64,000 bases of DNA. Origin: Paenibacillus yonginensis (lineage in GTDB: Bacteria > Bacillota > Bacilli > Paenibacillales > Paenibacillaceae). How positions within the stretch are numbered: position 1 is the first letter of the stretch; each line of letters starts with the position of its first letter. The notes under the pieces are model-generated. The model ran no database searches, was not told the origin of the DNA, and saw only the letters and a program-made list of their open reading frames with translations. The stretch lies in the NCBI RefSeq assembly GCF_001685395.1, contig NZ_CP014167.1:2733501-2797500 (forward strand), written 5' to 3'. Positions 26,029-35,804 of the stretch are shown here, in pieces. Both the position numbers and the translations under genes were made by a program.

Positions 26029-27441
26029 TCAATTTAATAGGCTCTTTGAAAAAACTTCTCCATCAATTTCGTAATCTACATTGAACTTTGATGGACGAAG
26101 ACTGTCCCCATCATATTTAACTTCAACATTTACCTTAACATTTTTCCCTTCTTTAATGGCCACAGCCCATTGATTCTCAATTTTTTTGTATTGGCTCAAA
26201 TTAACATTGCTTGACTGCGATACAAGGTTATCAATCTCGGGTGAGCCACCGAACCTATCTCCTGCCAAATGACCTGCATGATCTCCTGGCTCTTTGCCTG
26301 GCGTATCTGAATCATGCGGTAGGCGTTCTTCTCTCGTAGTTAATTTTAATTCATCCGTACTAAATTTTTCAATTCTCCCAATATGATCTGTTTCATAATC
26401 ATATTGATGCTCACCAGCTTTATACTTCACATTTGGTTTAAGTTTCCCTGCCTCATCAAATGGACTATCAACAAAAGTTTTAGTAGGAGGTTCTCCCTTG
26501 CCCTCACCTTTAACCATCTGAACCAAGTCCCGCGCACTGGAGCCAACACCAGCAGCACCTGTCTTCGCCGAGGTTAGTCCGTAAGCCGCCAAAGCTGCCG
26601 ACGCCGCCATCCCCGGAACTCCAACGAGGGTTCCTACTCCTGTCGCATCCAGCACGATCGATCCGGCCTCTCCGCCTAATCCGATCAGCGTTTCCAAGGC
26701 TCCTAGTACGGTTCCCACAGTATGTCCCGTTAATTCTCCTACCTTCTCAGAGATCGGGTGTTCATATTCCCTTTCCGGATCCTTTAAAAATCCCAGGGAC
26801 ATATCCTCTTGTATGGCACTCTTTGCGCCTTGGATAAAATCCCAGCCCACTTCCACCCCTTCCTGCAGACCCTCTAGGGTGGCCTTCCCTACACTTTGCA
26901 GCTTCGCTCCCGCTTCTGCCGTTGCCCGGCTCACAAATTGGATCCCTTCCGCCAGCTCGTCCGCCGCACCCAGCAGTTTAGCGCCCTGCAGCACCCCCTT
27001 GCCCAGCGGGCCGATTCCATACAAGAGCCGTTCCCAGCCTTCCAGCTTTCCTCCCGTCTCCGTGTCCCGTCCGCTCAAGGCTTCGATCAGCCCTTCGATA
27101 TTGCCGATCACCGGCAGAAAGTCCAGTACGTTCCCCAGGCTGTTCTTCCAGCTCCATCCGGTCCCACTTTTAAGCTGTAGGCTGTGGTTGTCATCATCGG
27201 CAAACTGCTCGGCTTTACGCGCGGTATAACGCGATAAGGTCTCCATCTCCTGACCCAGTTCCCACAGCCAGCGGTCGATTTGCTGGTACTGACTGTCGAT
27301 CTCAGGGCGTCTTCGGCTTTCCATCGTAAGCCCGCCCATCGTCCGGCGCAGGGAGTCCCGCAGCTGGCTCAGATTTTGGGAGGCAGACGCCAGCCGCTGG
27401 CCCGTCTGCTTGATCCCTGTGATCTCTGCTTCGATCCGCAA
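26029..27441 (-). CDS. LXG/WXG-like toxin with NucA/YeeF-type DNase tip (module A)
   Basis: 470 aa from TTG 27441 (GAAGGAG upstream). N-terminal helical domain 1-90 (TGIKQTGQRLASASQNLSQL), nearly identical to the EndoU toxin at 50951 and similar to the Rhs toxin. Pre-toxin TG-like segment about 105-150 (LDFLPVIGNIEGLIEALSGR). Glycine/alanine-rich helical middle to about 315 (MVKGEGKG). The tip has YDYETDHIGRIEKFS, DHAGHLAGDRFGG and NLVSQSSNVNLSQYKKIENQ, the DNA/RNA non-specific endonuclease pattern with catalytic His. No Sec signal; export by the neighbouring T7SS is inferred. The hinge site is diverged here. Confidence 0.85.
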   Translation of the reverse strand: MRIEAEITGIKQTGQRLASASQNLSQLRDSLRRTMGGLTMESRRRPEIDSQYQQIDRWLWELGQEMETLSRYTARKAEQFADDDNHSLQLKSGTGWSWKNSLGNVLDFLPVIGNIEGLIEALSGRDTETGGKLEGWERLLYGIGPLGKGVLQGAKLLGAADELAEGIQFVSRATAEAGAKLQSVGKATLEGLQEGVEVGWDFIQGAKSAIQEDMSLGFLKDPEREYEHPISEKVGELTGHTVGTVLGALETLIGLGGEAGSIVLDATGVGTLVGVPGMAASAALAAYGLTSAKTGAAGVGSSARDLVQMVKGEGKGEPPTKTFVDSPFDEAGKLKPNVKYKAGEHQYDYETDHIGRIEKFSTDELKLTTREERLPHDSDTPGKEPGDHAGHLAGDRFGGSPEIDNLVSQSSNVNLSQYKKIENQWAVAIKEGKNVKVNVEVKYDGDSLRPSKFNVDYEIDGEVFSKSLLN

Positions 27442-30186
27442 GTCTACTTCTCCTTCCTCTATTTTTATTTAAAAGTTTTCCCAAACTTACGAAGCTCGTT
27501 TCGTTCGAGAGCACTAAGCTTCTTCCTCACTGTGGCACCTGCGCACTAAAGTCATCCCGGCTCGATTGGTCCGCATGGTAGAACACCACATCGCCTTGGT
27601 TCAGCTTGAACAGATGGCCAAACGGGTCGGATACTTGCGATTCAAACCCTTCCATCTGCCACTGGCTCCGGTTAAATTGGGCCATCATCGGGGCATGAAT
27701 GTACTGCAGATGCGGCGCATTTAGATTCCCTTCCTGAATCGTCTCGATGTTAAAGTTCACGATGATATAACCGTCTTTCAGGAAGATCGGCGACTTCTCG
27801 TCCAATCCGCCATGGGTTCGCCCGTATTCCGCCAGATGGGTGCCTGCCTGCACCACGTACGGATCGGCCGGCAGGCTGTATTCCCCATACCATTTTTGAA
27901 TCGCCGCATTCGCCCGCTGCGGGTCCACCGAAACCGGAAGATTGCTCTTCGGTCCAATCAAGGTCCGCAGCTGCTCAGGCAGCAGCAATAGGCTGTACCC
28001 GCCTACCGGTGTTTTTTGCTTGGTGTATTTGTCGATGTAATTCTCTTCGTATTGCGCTTTTGTCGCAAATCCCCCCGTCCCATCATGATCATACTTATAC
28101 GAAGCTGTATCCTCCAGCTCCTCTTCCGGCACATTCCGCAGCCGGTCGTTTAAGATCACATACCGATGGACTTGATCTTCCTCGGAACCGATTTTCACAA
28201 AAGGCTGGCTGTTCGTCCGGTAGTACAAGTCGACCGGGAATCCGGCTCCGCCGCTCTTGGGTACATAATAGAAGGTCGGGGTTATCCGGATCCCGTCCAG
28301 CGCTCCAAACATGTTGCCTTTCGTTTTAAAATCAAATTTGAAGTGGTAACCCGTCTTGATAGCCACGTTCTTATAGCCCGGCAGCGGGTTGCTGCCCGGG
28401 TGGATCGACAAGCTGAACGGCTCCCGGTTTCCCCGCGGATCTCCGTCGATGCCGTTTTGACCGATCCAATACGACAACCCCCGCGGCTGACTGCTGCCCA
28501 GGTTGGTCCGGAAGACCGTCTCCCAGTTGTAGTCCGCGATATCCGTAATTTCAAAATCATACAGCCGGCCGATCACTTCGACCGATACCTCATCGGTGGC
28601 GATGTGATGCGCCAGATCTAAATTCGCGTCCGGTTCCCACTGTTCTTCATAGTCGTTAGGCGCGTTCTCCGCAATGCTGCGGAAATACACCTGGTAGTCG
28701 CCTTCATCCACCCAGACCGGTAAATAGAAGGTGGTATCCAGCTGATTCACCGGGATATCAATCCACGTATCTTTCGGAATAAACTGTGTCCGGCTTTCGT
28801 TGTAGACGTCAAATGGAAACCGGACCTGCTTTGTTCGAAAATACTTGGCATAATCCCGGTTCCCGTAGCCTGGGTAATTCACATGCTGACCACTTGTTGG
28901 GATTCGGACGGTAAAGGGCCGCTCTAGAATAAGCGCCGCCCGCTGCCGATTCGGCACCGTCTTCTGGTTATGGGCCTGATCGTCTGTGATGGAGGAATAG
29001 TTCACCACCGGAGTATGTACGGTTACGCTGTTAATGCCGTAGATCGGGAAGCTCTTGTCTGCTCCTCCTCCAACATTGACCGGCATGAGGTCGTAATAAA
29101 TCGTACCGCTGCTGGGCTGATCTTTTTTGTTGGTCTTGCTGATCGGAATGACGTTCCCGGTGCTGTACAGCACGTCCCGGCTGATCTGCTGCGGCTCTGG
29201 GATTTGTCCAGGCGTTGGCGCGGATTCCTGACTGACCATGCTGTTCATGACAACCGTTCCGTTAAAGATCAGGGAGTCGTTTTGTACTTTCACTTTATCA
29301 ATGGCTTTTTCGGCATCCGACTGGAAATCTTCGTCTGGAACGTCCTTGCCGGCCGCCTTCGGTGGGTTGGTTACATCGACTGCAGGAGCTGGTGTGTACT
29401 GGCCCATAGCCATATGCGAGTAAATCGGCGGTGAATAATCGGTTGGCATGATTTTGATGCCACTACCTGCAAAGGCATAGTTTATCAGGTCCGCTTCCTT
29501 AATGTCGTATACTTCTAACCCTTCTACTGTCCAGTACGAGTATGGACGCTCCACTTTGTACTGCTTGCTTACGTCTTTAGAGTCTGTATGCTGCTGACTG
29601 GTCGGCTTTCCGTTCGCATCGGGAGGACCGTCCATTTCGGTCCATTTTTGGTCATAATGCTGCGAAACCGTGATGTTATACGTGCAAACGCCTTTATGCT
29701 CGACAAACTTGCTCTTGTAAAGGTACTCCTTGGCCTGTACGTTGCCGTATAAGCTCTCTGAGGTCGGAATCCCCTGCAGCACATCAAAAGCTTCATTGCC
29801 CCTGCTATCGGCCTTAATGACAGCACTCACTTCGGGGTCAGGAGATTCATCGGTAAGCTCTCGGCCTGTCTCCACGGTACACTGTACTTCCGGATCTGGT
29901 GTGTCCGGTTCTTCTTTTAATTTGTAGTAATAGTTGAGATAATAATCGTACCCACCGGGATATGAAGTTATTTTCCAAGGGTCACCCGTTAACATTTCCC
30001 CACCTGTTGGCTGCTGTTCAACACTCTTTTTCCAACCCACGTAGTCATATTTGTCCGAAGCCGGGGTTGTAGCTGGAGGGTTGTAGTCTTGTCCGATGGT
30101 CATGGTCTGGAGTGCTACGATAAAAATGCAGTCGAAAAACACCCTCGTATGAAATAAAATGAAAGCTAATGAGGGGATGAGCGAGA

Positions 30187-30477
30187 ATGAATCGGTACGA
30201 CAAAGCATTCAAAGAAGAAGCGGTAAGGTTAAGCGATGAGATCGGGCCCAAGAAAGCGGCCGAGCAGTTAGGCGTAGCCTACCACACCTTGCAGGACTGG
30301 AGGAAACGAAGAACCCTGCACGGTGATGGAGCGCATATCGGAAGTGGTCGCGCTTATGCATCTGCCAATAAGACTACGCGTGAAATCGAATTAGAAAGAG
30401 AAAACAGCGAGTTGCGTCGTGCGAATGAAATTCTCAAGGACGCACTTGGTTTTTTCGCAAAAGACCGGAAGCGCTAA
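30187..30477 (+). CDS. IS3-family transposase OrfA (copy 2)
   Basis: 96 aa, identical to the protein at 3431-3721: N-terminal helix-turn-helix, zipper-like C terminus, A-AAA-G slip site before the stop. Intact. Confidence 0.93.
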   Translation: MNRYDKAFKEEAVRLSDEIGPKKAAEQLGVAYHTLQDWRKRRTLHGDGAHIGSGRAYASANKTTREIELERENSELRRANEILKDALGFFAKDRKR

Positions 30478-30536
30478 AAGCATGCCAGCTCTATGGTTAC
30501 ATCCGTGAACGACGGGATCGATGGACCGTCAAAGAG

Positions 30537-31361
30537 ATGTGCAAAGTACTTGCTGTCAGCGAATCAGGCTATTACCGCAGCTTGAAGCCCACACCCAAAC
30601 GAGAGCGGCAAGAACGCCTTCTGGTCAAAATCAAAGAAATCATCGAAGAATATGAAGACAACAGCAATTACGGTGCCCAGCGGATTAGGCTGGCTCTAGC
30701 GCAAAAAGAGATCGTGACCAGCTACAGCACCGTCTATCGCATCATGAAGAAGCACGGTCTGCTGAAGAAAGTGAGGCGTCATCCAAACGGCATTACACGT
30801 GAGGATGCGGCAGCTCAAAAGAGCGAGAACCTGATCCAGAGAGACTTCAGCGCCTCAGCCCCCAACCAGAAGTGGCTATCGGATATCACAGAAGTGCCTT
30901 GTTTAGACGGTAAGCTGTATGTGTCCGCCGTATTGGACTGTTTCAATGGGGAGATCGTGGGTCTGGCCATGGATGACAACATGCGTAAGGAACTCTGCAT
31001 CCAAGCTTTTGAGAATGCCTGCAGGGCCAGAAATGCTCGTGGAATGATTTATCACAGCGACCGAGGCAGCCAGTTCACGAGCCACGCATTCCGAGCGTGT
31101 CTGGCTAAACGAGATGTCGTTCAAAGCATGAGCGGCACAGGGCGCTGCTATGACAACGCAAGAATGGAAAGCTTCTTTGCTACGCTAAAGAAAGAAAAGC
31201 TATATAAGATCAAAACCGAGCAATACCCGATGGCCTATATGAAATCGATTATCTTCCGATACATCATGGTCTATTACAACAGACAGAGGGTTTACACCTC
31301 TAATCCAGGGGGATGGCCCCCAGCTATTTATCGCGAAAGAATGCTGTCACAGGCAGCTTAA
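30537..31361 (+). CDS. IS3-family transposase OrfB (copy 2)
   Basis: 274 aa, identical to the protein at 3781-4605, with the DDE residues in SDITEV, HSDRGSQF and RMESFFA. The two intact copies, 25 kb apart in the same orientation, also give a homologous substrate that could delete or duplicate the segment between them, which holds the whole T7SS operon and most of module A. Confidence 0.93.
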   Translation: MCKVLAVSESGYYRSLKPTPKRERQERLLVKIKEIIEEYEDNSNYGAQRIRLALAQKEIVTSYSTVYRIMKKHGLLKKVRRHPNGITREDAAAQKSENLIQRDFSASAPNQKWLSDITEVPCLDGKLYVSAVLDCFNGEIVGLAMDDNMRKELCIQAFENACRARNARGMIYHSDRGSQFTSHAFRACLAKRDVVQSMSGTGRCYDNARMESFFATLKKEKLYKIKTEQYPMAYMKSIIFRYIMVYYNRQRVYTSNPGGWPPAIYRERMLSQAA

Positions 31362-32108
31362 TCATGGGGTTCTCATGAGTGTGTTTTCAAACTGCACTTT
31401 TTTTGACAACTCCAGTCTCCTCTTTGTTATGGAACCCATCCACACCATTTAAAGAAGCACCTGTGTTGGCATTAAAGTATTTGATATGTGCAGTACCGAT
31501 TTCAGGCTCTAATTCGATGGTTACAAGGGAAGGAAAGAAGTAGCGTCTGCCTTCAACCCCATTTGCAAGGTCACCGCCTCCTGTACTTGTAATATCTAGC
31601 CATCTAGTTCTCGCTGTTAACAACCCTGTAGCACTGACACCAAAATTAACGGTATCCGCTCCATAACTTGGACTATTCGTCATTCTCGTTGTATAGGATG
31701 TGCTGACGTTGGCTCTGGCATTTGTCCACATCTCGCCGTACCGAGAGGTTTCATAAACTTGTTCTGCACCTGTTAAACCTGACGCTTTATTAACGGGTAG
31801 ATCCTCATTCTCGTTGAAGGCATGTACGTCTACTTTAGTAATTTTTCGATCCGGGAACGTATAGCTGTAGTCCCAGGACATCGTTTTTGTTGTATCTGGA
31901 GAGCCGTCCGAAGTCCAAGTACCATTGCTTCTTTTCCAAATATCATAATAAAAATTCGCCACAAAATAGTATTTATTCGGATTGGTATTGTCCTGAGTAT
32001 AGGGAACTGTAGCCGCACCAGAAGCACTCGTCAAATCGAAAAAAGTGAATAAAGCTATGATCAAAAAAGCGCCAAGATATTTTCCAAGAAATCTTTTCAT
32101 ACCGGCTC

Positions 32109-33038
32109 CTACTTAAGTGGATTTTTAAGTAGAAATAGCGTATTGTTCGATGTTCCACCTACACCAATATAATCAATTTTACTTAGGGTCAAGCTTTTAT
32201 AATTCTTGTCCTTGATTAATTCTTCATCTGCATTATCAATAATCCGATATGCAGAAGTTACAGAACCATCGACATTCGTTGTCCGCAATCCACCAATATC
32301 TTGGCGAAAGCGTCCATTTGCAGTGTTCGCAGTCAAAAAGTAGATGAAAGGATATCCTCCTCCGGAGGAAAATCGAACTTTAACCCCGTAAAGATTATCT
32401 TGTTTAATTTTCCATACGTCATACAAGATATGGTTGCCGATTTGCAAAGGGAGGTCCTCTTCACTGAAAACATATGCTTGTTTCATGCCTGCATAAACAT
32501 CACTCAGTGATTTCCCCATCATGTTTTTATAAGCATCAATACTGACCGGCTTAATTCCAGCTTCTTCCGGAGTAGGTACGTTTTTTGAACCAATCCAAAC
32601 ATACCGACTTGCCGGATCCCAATCCACGTTTTGTCCCAAATTTTCCGATATGAAGCGAAGTGGCACATAGGTACGGCCTTTTTTTGCCATGGCTGCTGTA
32701 TCCATTTGTACAACTTTTCCATCCACGGTGGCCGTGTTACTTCCCAATGTCAGTTGGATAGATTTATCGGATCCAGTAAAAGTCACCCTGTTAGAAGCGT
32801 AATTAACCTTGGCTTTTAAAGCCTCGCCAATTCCCCGGAATGGCACCATCACGCGACCATTATTTTCATATGCGGCTGCATCAGCAAATTTGACCTTTCT
32901 CGCGTCCACCAAAACTTGAATCGCAGTATGATCCATATCAATGACTGGGGACGCAGCACTCGCATTATTTACCTGGCCTGACAGTAGCAAACTGCTTAAT
33001 AAACCGCAGGCAATCAACAACTTGAAATACTTCTTCAT
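32109..33038 (-). CDS. Secreted stalk-domain protein (module A)
   Basis: 309 aa. Signal peptide at 1-30 (LLIACGLLSSLLLSG, then ASAAS). Two copper-amine-oxidase N-terminal ('stalk') repeats follow to about 150: GRVMVPFRGIGEALKAKV and GRTYVPLRFISENLGQNV with VDWDPASRYVWIG, a domain very common in Paenibacillus surface proteins. The C-terminal 150 aa (KNMMGKSLSDVYAGMKQAYV and onward) is unassigned. It starts module A, 8 bp before the carrier gene. Module B has a protein of the same plan at 55780. Confidence 0.85.
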   Translation of the reverse strand: MKKYFKLLIACGLLSSLLLSGQVNNASAASPVIDMDHTAIQVLVDARKVKFADAAAYENNGRVMVPFRGIGEALKAKVNYASNRVTFTGSDKSIQLTLGSNTATVDGKVVQMDTAAMAKKGRTYVPLRFISENLGQNVDWDPASRYVWIGSKNVPTPEEAGIKPVSIDAYKNMMGKSLSDVYAGMKQAYVFSEEDLPLQIGNHILYDVWKIKQDNLYGVKVRFSSGGGYPFIYFLTANTANGRFRQDIGGLRTTNVDGSVTSAYRIIDNADEELIKDKNYKSLTLSKIDYIGVGGTSNNTLFLLKNPLK

Positions 33039-33328
33039 TCTTCTTTCACTCTCCTCATGTAATTAATTGCGGCCGGGATGACTGCCGCTTCGCACAAGCT
33101 AATCAAGCCGATTAAGCTTCAAAAAACATCGCTTGTAGACAACTTATGCTCCACAAAGCATGGGCAGGCGGTGCCAGAGTAGTTGGACTTGATCGTCAAG
33201 GAAGAACCTACAGCGGTAAATTCCTGACAATCTCAAACGCCCCAATACGCTTTGACGGGAGCAGCAAGTGAAAGATAAGGCCACTGCGGCTTCAGGCACA
33301 ACCGGAAGCCTAGCATACTTAATATTGT
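33039..33328. other. Gap between pilin-like genes and module A
   Basis: 290 bp without a supported gene. A plus-strand frame of 41 codons (33149-33271) has no ribosome site. No terminator or TCGACA-type promoter is seen, so module A may be read through from the Tad-like operon. Confidence 0.4.
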
Positions 33329-34315
33329 TCACCGACCATTTACACATTCTTTCGGATAATATCCTGCTGCAGCCGCTTCCTTAGGACTATCGAAGATTTC
33401 CTCCGGCGTATAAGGAAAACTGCACGTCGATCTATAGGCATATTTAAATCCAGTAGACGGGTCAATCGCACCGATAATATTCGTCTTTTTAATGAGGCGC
33501 CCACCTCCAAAAGCATAGTTGTTATAGGTCTGGTCCCCAATCGGCAGTCCTTGAATAAAGGCCATAATACCGATGTCATCGATCGTGTTGGTCCACTCTT
33601 CCTGGGAAATTTGCGGGAGTTTAAAAGTATAGCTGATCCCGTAATGGGTGGCATAATCGTTGTAGGCATTAATGAAATAAGCCACATCTTCCTGAATGGA
33701 ACTGACGATCGTGCTCCGTCGCTGCTGCTCAAAGGACTCTGGATCGTTTAACAGAGAAATGGACGTTTTGCCTGCCAGATCGGCCCGGAAACCTTCTACC
33801 CACTCGTGGCGGACTGCATCATAAGCATGGACATAACTATCCAATGTAAAATTAATGACGTTCCCGTTGTTGTCGGCAAAAGCATACGGCTTCTTGGGAC
33901 GCCACATAGGCTTGGCAATGGTTTGTCCCCCATTATCCTGATATTCCGCTGTTGTATAAATGTAATAACCGTCATAATCCGTGATCCCGATGACCGGGAT
34001 ATAAGAGGCAAGTGTACCTTGCCCGATAGGATCATTTTCGACACCAAAATTCAGGTACAAGGTACGAAAGAAAGTGTCCAGTGCCAGTTCCTTGTTTACC
34101 TTAAAATATTTCGATGACTGGTAAGCCGCTTCATACTCCTGGAGCTCATTAATATTTAGCACCGAACCCGCATCCTGAACGGCCGTTCGCAGCGCTGCCG
34201 AATATTGATCCTCCAGCTGTAAAACATTCTCTTGATCCCGTGTGTGGAAATCCAGCACTAACATAAACGGGATAAATATACAAACAAATAAAATAGCCAG
34301 ATTAGTAATCTTCAT
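33329..34315 (-). CDS. Membrane-anchored pilin-like/TadE-G-like protein, 328 aa
   Basis: One N-terminal hydrophobic helix (LAILFVCIFIPFMLVL, residues 5-20), then an extracellular domain with Tyr-rich blocks (GITDYDGYYIYTTAEYQDNG, YNDYATHYGISYTFKLP). There is no type III prepilin cleavage motif (G before a hydrophobic run with E at +5). It overlaps the previous gene by 14 bp. Last of four small single-helix proteins after the TadBC-like gene, so most likely a minor pilin or anchor of the Tad-like machine. Confidence 0.6.
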   Translation of the reverse strand: MKITNLAILFVCIFIPFMLVLDFHTRDQENVLQLEDQYSAALRTAVQDAGSVLNINELQEYEAAYQSSKYFKVNKELALDTFFRTLYLNFGVENDPIGQGTLASYIPVIGITDYDGYYIYTTAEYQDNGGQTIAKPMWRPKKPYAFADNNGNVINFTLDSYVHAYDAVRHEWVEGFRADLAGKTSISLLNDPESFEQQRRSTIVSSIQEDVAYFINAYNDYATHYGISYTFKLPQISQEEWTNTIDDIGIMAFIQGLPIGDQTYNNYAFGGGRLIKKTNIIGAIDPSTGFKYAYRSTCSFPYTPEEIFDSPKEAAAAGYYPKECVNGR

Positions 34316-34865
34316 TAATGATCATGCCTCCATACGACATGAAAACCCGGGTATTATCCCCCGTATTGCCGTTTAGAAAAAAGTCCTGCAGGACGGTGGC
34401 CATTGTCCGGTTGATATTTTTGACCTTAACGGTGAAAAAGTCCCCCTCCACCATCACATATCTTCGGCTCACATCATCCAGCCCTCTGTTATTATCCGGA
34501 AACATCATTTTGGTAATTTCATCGGTATAATGCCCATCAAAAAAGGTGGTAAAGCTGTTCTTAAAATCGGCCGGATCAGCCGGGTCCCCATAAATGGGAT
34601 AATACTTCTTATGCAAATGCTCCATCTCAATCTGATATTGATTCCCGGTTGCCCCCAGTTTGCTCGTCAAATCCTGATACATTTGCGGAGTGATGTAACC
34701 CTTAGTACGCGCTGCATCCACAAATTCGGTGACCGCCGAATGTACTACAATTTGAGAGAGATTATCCTGACGCAAAGCCTGGTGATACAAGGGGTAACCA
34801 AACATCAGAACTAGCGCAATAAATACGCCTACTATCTTTGAAATTGACGATTCCAATGTGCTCAC
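34302..34865 (-). CDS. Pilin-like membrane protein, 187 aa
   Basis: Hydrophobic helix at about 9-26 (IVGVFIALVLMFGYPLY) followed by a helical stem (NLSQIVVHSAVTEFVDAART) and a C-terminal beta domain (VMVEGDFFTVKVKNINRTMA). The family is unknown to me. The arrangement (short N-in segment, one helix, exported domain) matches the other three pilin-like genes. The start is 3 bp from the previous stop and the end overlaps the next gene, so translation is probably coupled. Confidence 0.6.
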   Translation of the reverse strand: MSTLESSISKIVGVFIALVLMFGYPLYHQALRQDNLSQIVVHSAVTEFVDAARTKGYITPQMYQDLTSKLGATGNQYQIEMEHLHKKYYPIYGDPADPADFKNSFTTFFDGHYTDEITKMMFPDNNRGLDDVSRRYVMVEGDFFTVKVKNINRTMATVLQDFFLNGNTGDNTRVFMSYGGMIINEDY

Positions 34866-34868
34866 CCT

Positions 34869-35249
34869 TTAAGAAAAAACGATAGTCAGTAATTTGCCAC
34901 TCTCATCTCTTATATAATTGACTTTGTAGTTTTGCTGCGGATCAATCCCTGAAACATCAATGTTATCAAGATCATCCGATTTAAAAAAATAATAACGGCC
35001 TATCTCAATATTTGCGTCTAGCTGCTTTATGTGATAGATGCTTTCAATCACTTCAGCACCTGTGTAGGTTTCCTCCCCAGTCTCCTTCAAGTCGGTGTAC
35101 AAGCGCCTTTCATCCTGCTCGGACGAATGTTTAACCACTTTAACCGCAGCCTCTTGACTATTAATTCCACTAATTGCAAACATACAGGCCGTTATAAAAA
35201 GGAACACCTCAACCACCCAAATGATCGACTTTTCTACGGTATCATTCAT
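34869..35249 (-). CDS. Pilin-like membrane protein, 126 aa
   Basis: Helix at about 8-27 (IIWVVEVFLFITACMFAISGI), then a polar stem and a short domain ending DPQQNYKVNYIRDESGKLLT, the same ending type as the 162-aa protein upstream (GKFKSYIVRDQNNMIRGIVF). The shared C-terminal plan suggests they are paralogous subunits. No prepilin peptidase site is evident. Confidence 0.6.
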   Translation of the reverse strand: MNDTVEKSIIWVVEVFLFITACMFAISGINSQEAAVKVVKHSSEQDERRLYTDLKETGEETYTGAEVIESIYHIKQLDANIEIGRYYFFKSDDLDNIDVSGIDPQQNYKVNYIRDESGKLLTIVFS

Positions 35250-35271
35250 GATTTTTCACCTTTGCAGAAGA

Positions 35272-35292
35272 GCATCCCCATAGAGGGGATGC
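35272..35292 (-). other. Perfect hairpin after the first pilin-like gene
   Basis: GCATCCCC and GGGGATGC around a 5-nt loop, 4 bp past the stop of the 162-aa gene, without a strong T-run. Such stems often protect the upstream mRNA and lower read-through, so it may set an excess of the 162-aa subunit. Confidence 0.5.
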
Positions 35293-35296
35293 CTGG

Positions 35297-35785
35297 TTAT
35301 TTTAGTGTTTCTTGTTGGAATACAATACCGCGGATCATGTTGTTCTGATCTCTAACAATATAAGATTTGAACTTTCCTGTAGGATTGATATATCCATCAG
35401 CAGCTTGATTAAGAGCATCACTAAGTGAAGAATTTTTAGATTCCTCTTTATCACTATTCATTGAAGTAATAATTCCATTCACTTCTTGAAAGCCAGTTCC
35501 ATAAACGCTGGTTGCATTTTTACCCGTGGTTACCTTAACCCCAAACTGCTCCAAGCTCATATACTGCCGAATCGCATTCAGAACCTGGCTGCCCGATAGT
35601 GTTGTATTGTTATAGGTGTTAAATTCGGTATCCGAAAGCTGAGTCGTAATAGAGGCCATTTTGGTCTGCCCCTGCTTCGCCGCATCTTGGGAAGATATCG
35701 TGATAATGACAACAATAGTGATCAGCATGATCGTCAGGAAAATCCCTGCAGCTACGCGTATACCTACGCCAGTATTTTCTTCCAT
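35297..35785 (-). CDS. Putative major pilin-like subunit, 162 aa
   Basis: Hydrophobic helix at about 12-30 (AAGIFLTIMLITIVVIITI), then an Ala/Gln-rich helical stem (DAAKQGQTKMASITTQL) and a C-terminal domain. First of four similar proteins after the TadBC-like gene and the only one followed by a stable hairpin, so it is the best candidate for the most abundant subunit. It lacks the usual Flp-pilin length (about 60-80 aa) and leader, so the structure built may differ from a Flp pilus. Confidence 0.6.
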   Translation of the reverse strand: MEENTGVGIRVAAGIFLTIMLITIVVIITISSQDAAKQGQTKMASITTQLSDTEFNTYNNTTLSGSQVLNAIRQYMSLEQFGVKVTTGKNATSVYGTGFQEVNGIITSMNSDKEESKNSSLSDALNQAADGYINPTGKFKSYIVRDQNNMIRGIVFQQETLK

Positions 35786-35804
35786 GAGTGAACAGCTCCT
35801 TCGT

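Larger units (their letters stand above)
30108..31414 (+). mobile_element. IS3-family insertion sequence, copy 2 (1307 bp)
   Basis: Same length, ends and genes as the copy at 3352-4658, flanked by direct repeat GTC (30105-30107 and 31415-31417). It lies antisense to the carrier gene it interrupts. Confidence 0.95.
27527..32100 (-). pseudogene. Secreted carrier protein of module A, split by IS3 copy 2
   Basis: Start ATG 32100, stop at 27527. The IS at 30108-31414 interrupts it after about codon 228; removing it with one GTC duplication restores a single 3264-bp frame (1087 aa) with no other damage. The protein has a Sec signal peptide (GAFLIIALFTFFDL, then ASA/ASGA), a beta-rich N-terminal region unlike module B, and from about residue 590 a C-terminal half almost identical to the 1113-aa protein at 52431. 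It resembles Paenibacillus proteins annotated DUF5704, which I cannot verify. Lying in the same transcript as stalk protein, LXG-like toxin and immunity, it is probably a surface partner of the toxin. The remaining 3' half has no proper start. Confidence 0.75.

Noticed and set aside
33149-33271. 41-codon plus-strand frame between pilin-like genes and module A
   Set aside because: Alone on the opposite strand, without a ribosome site or recognisable family.
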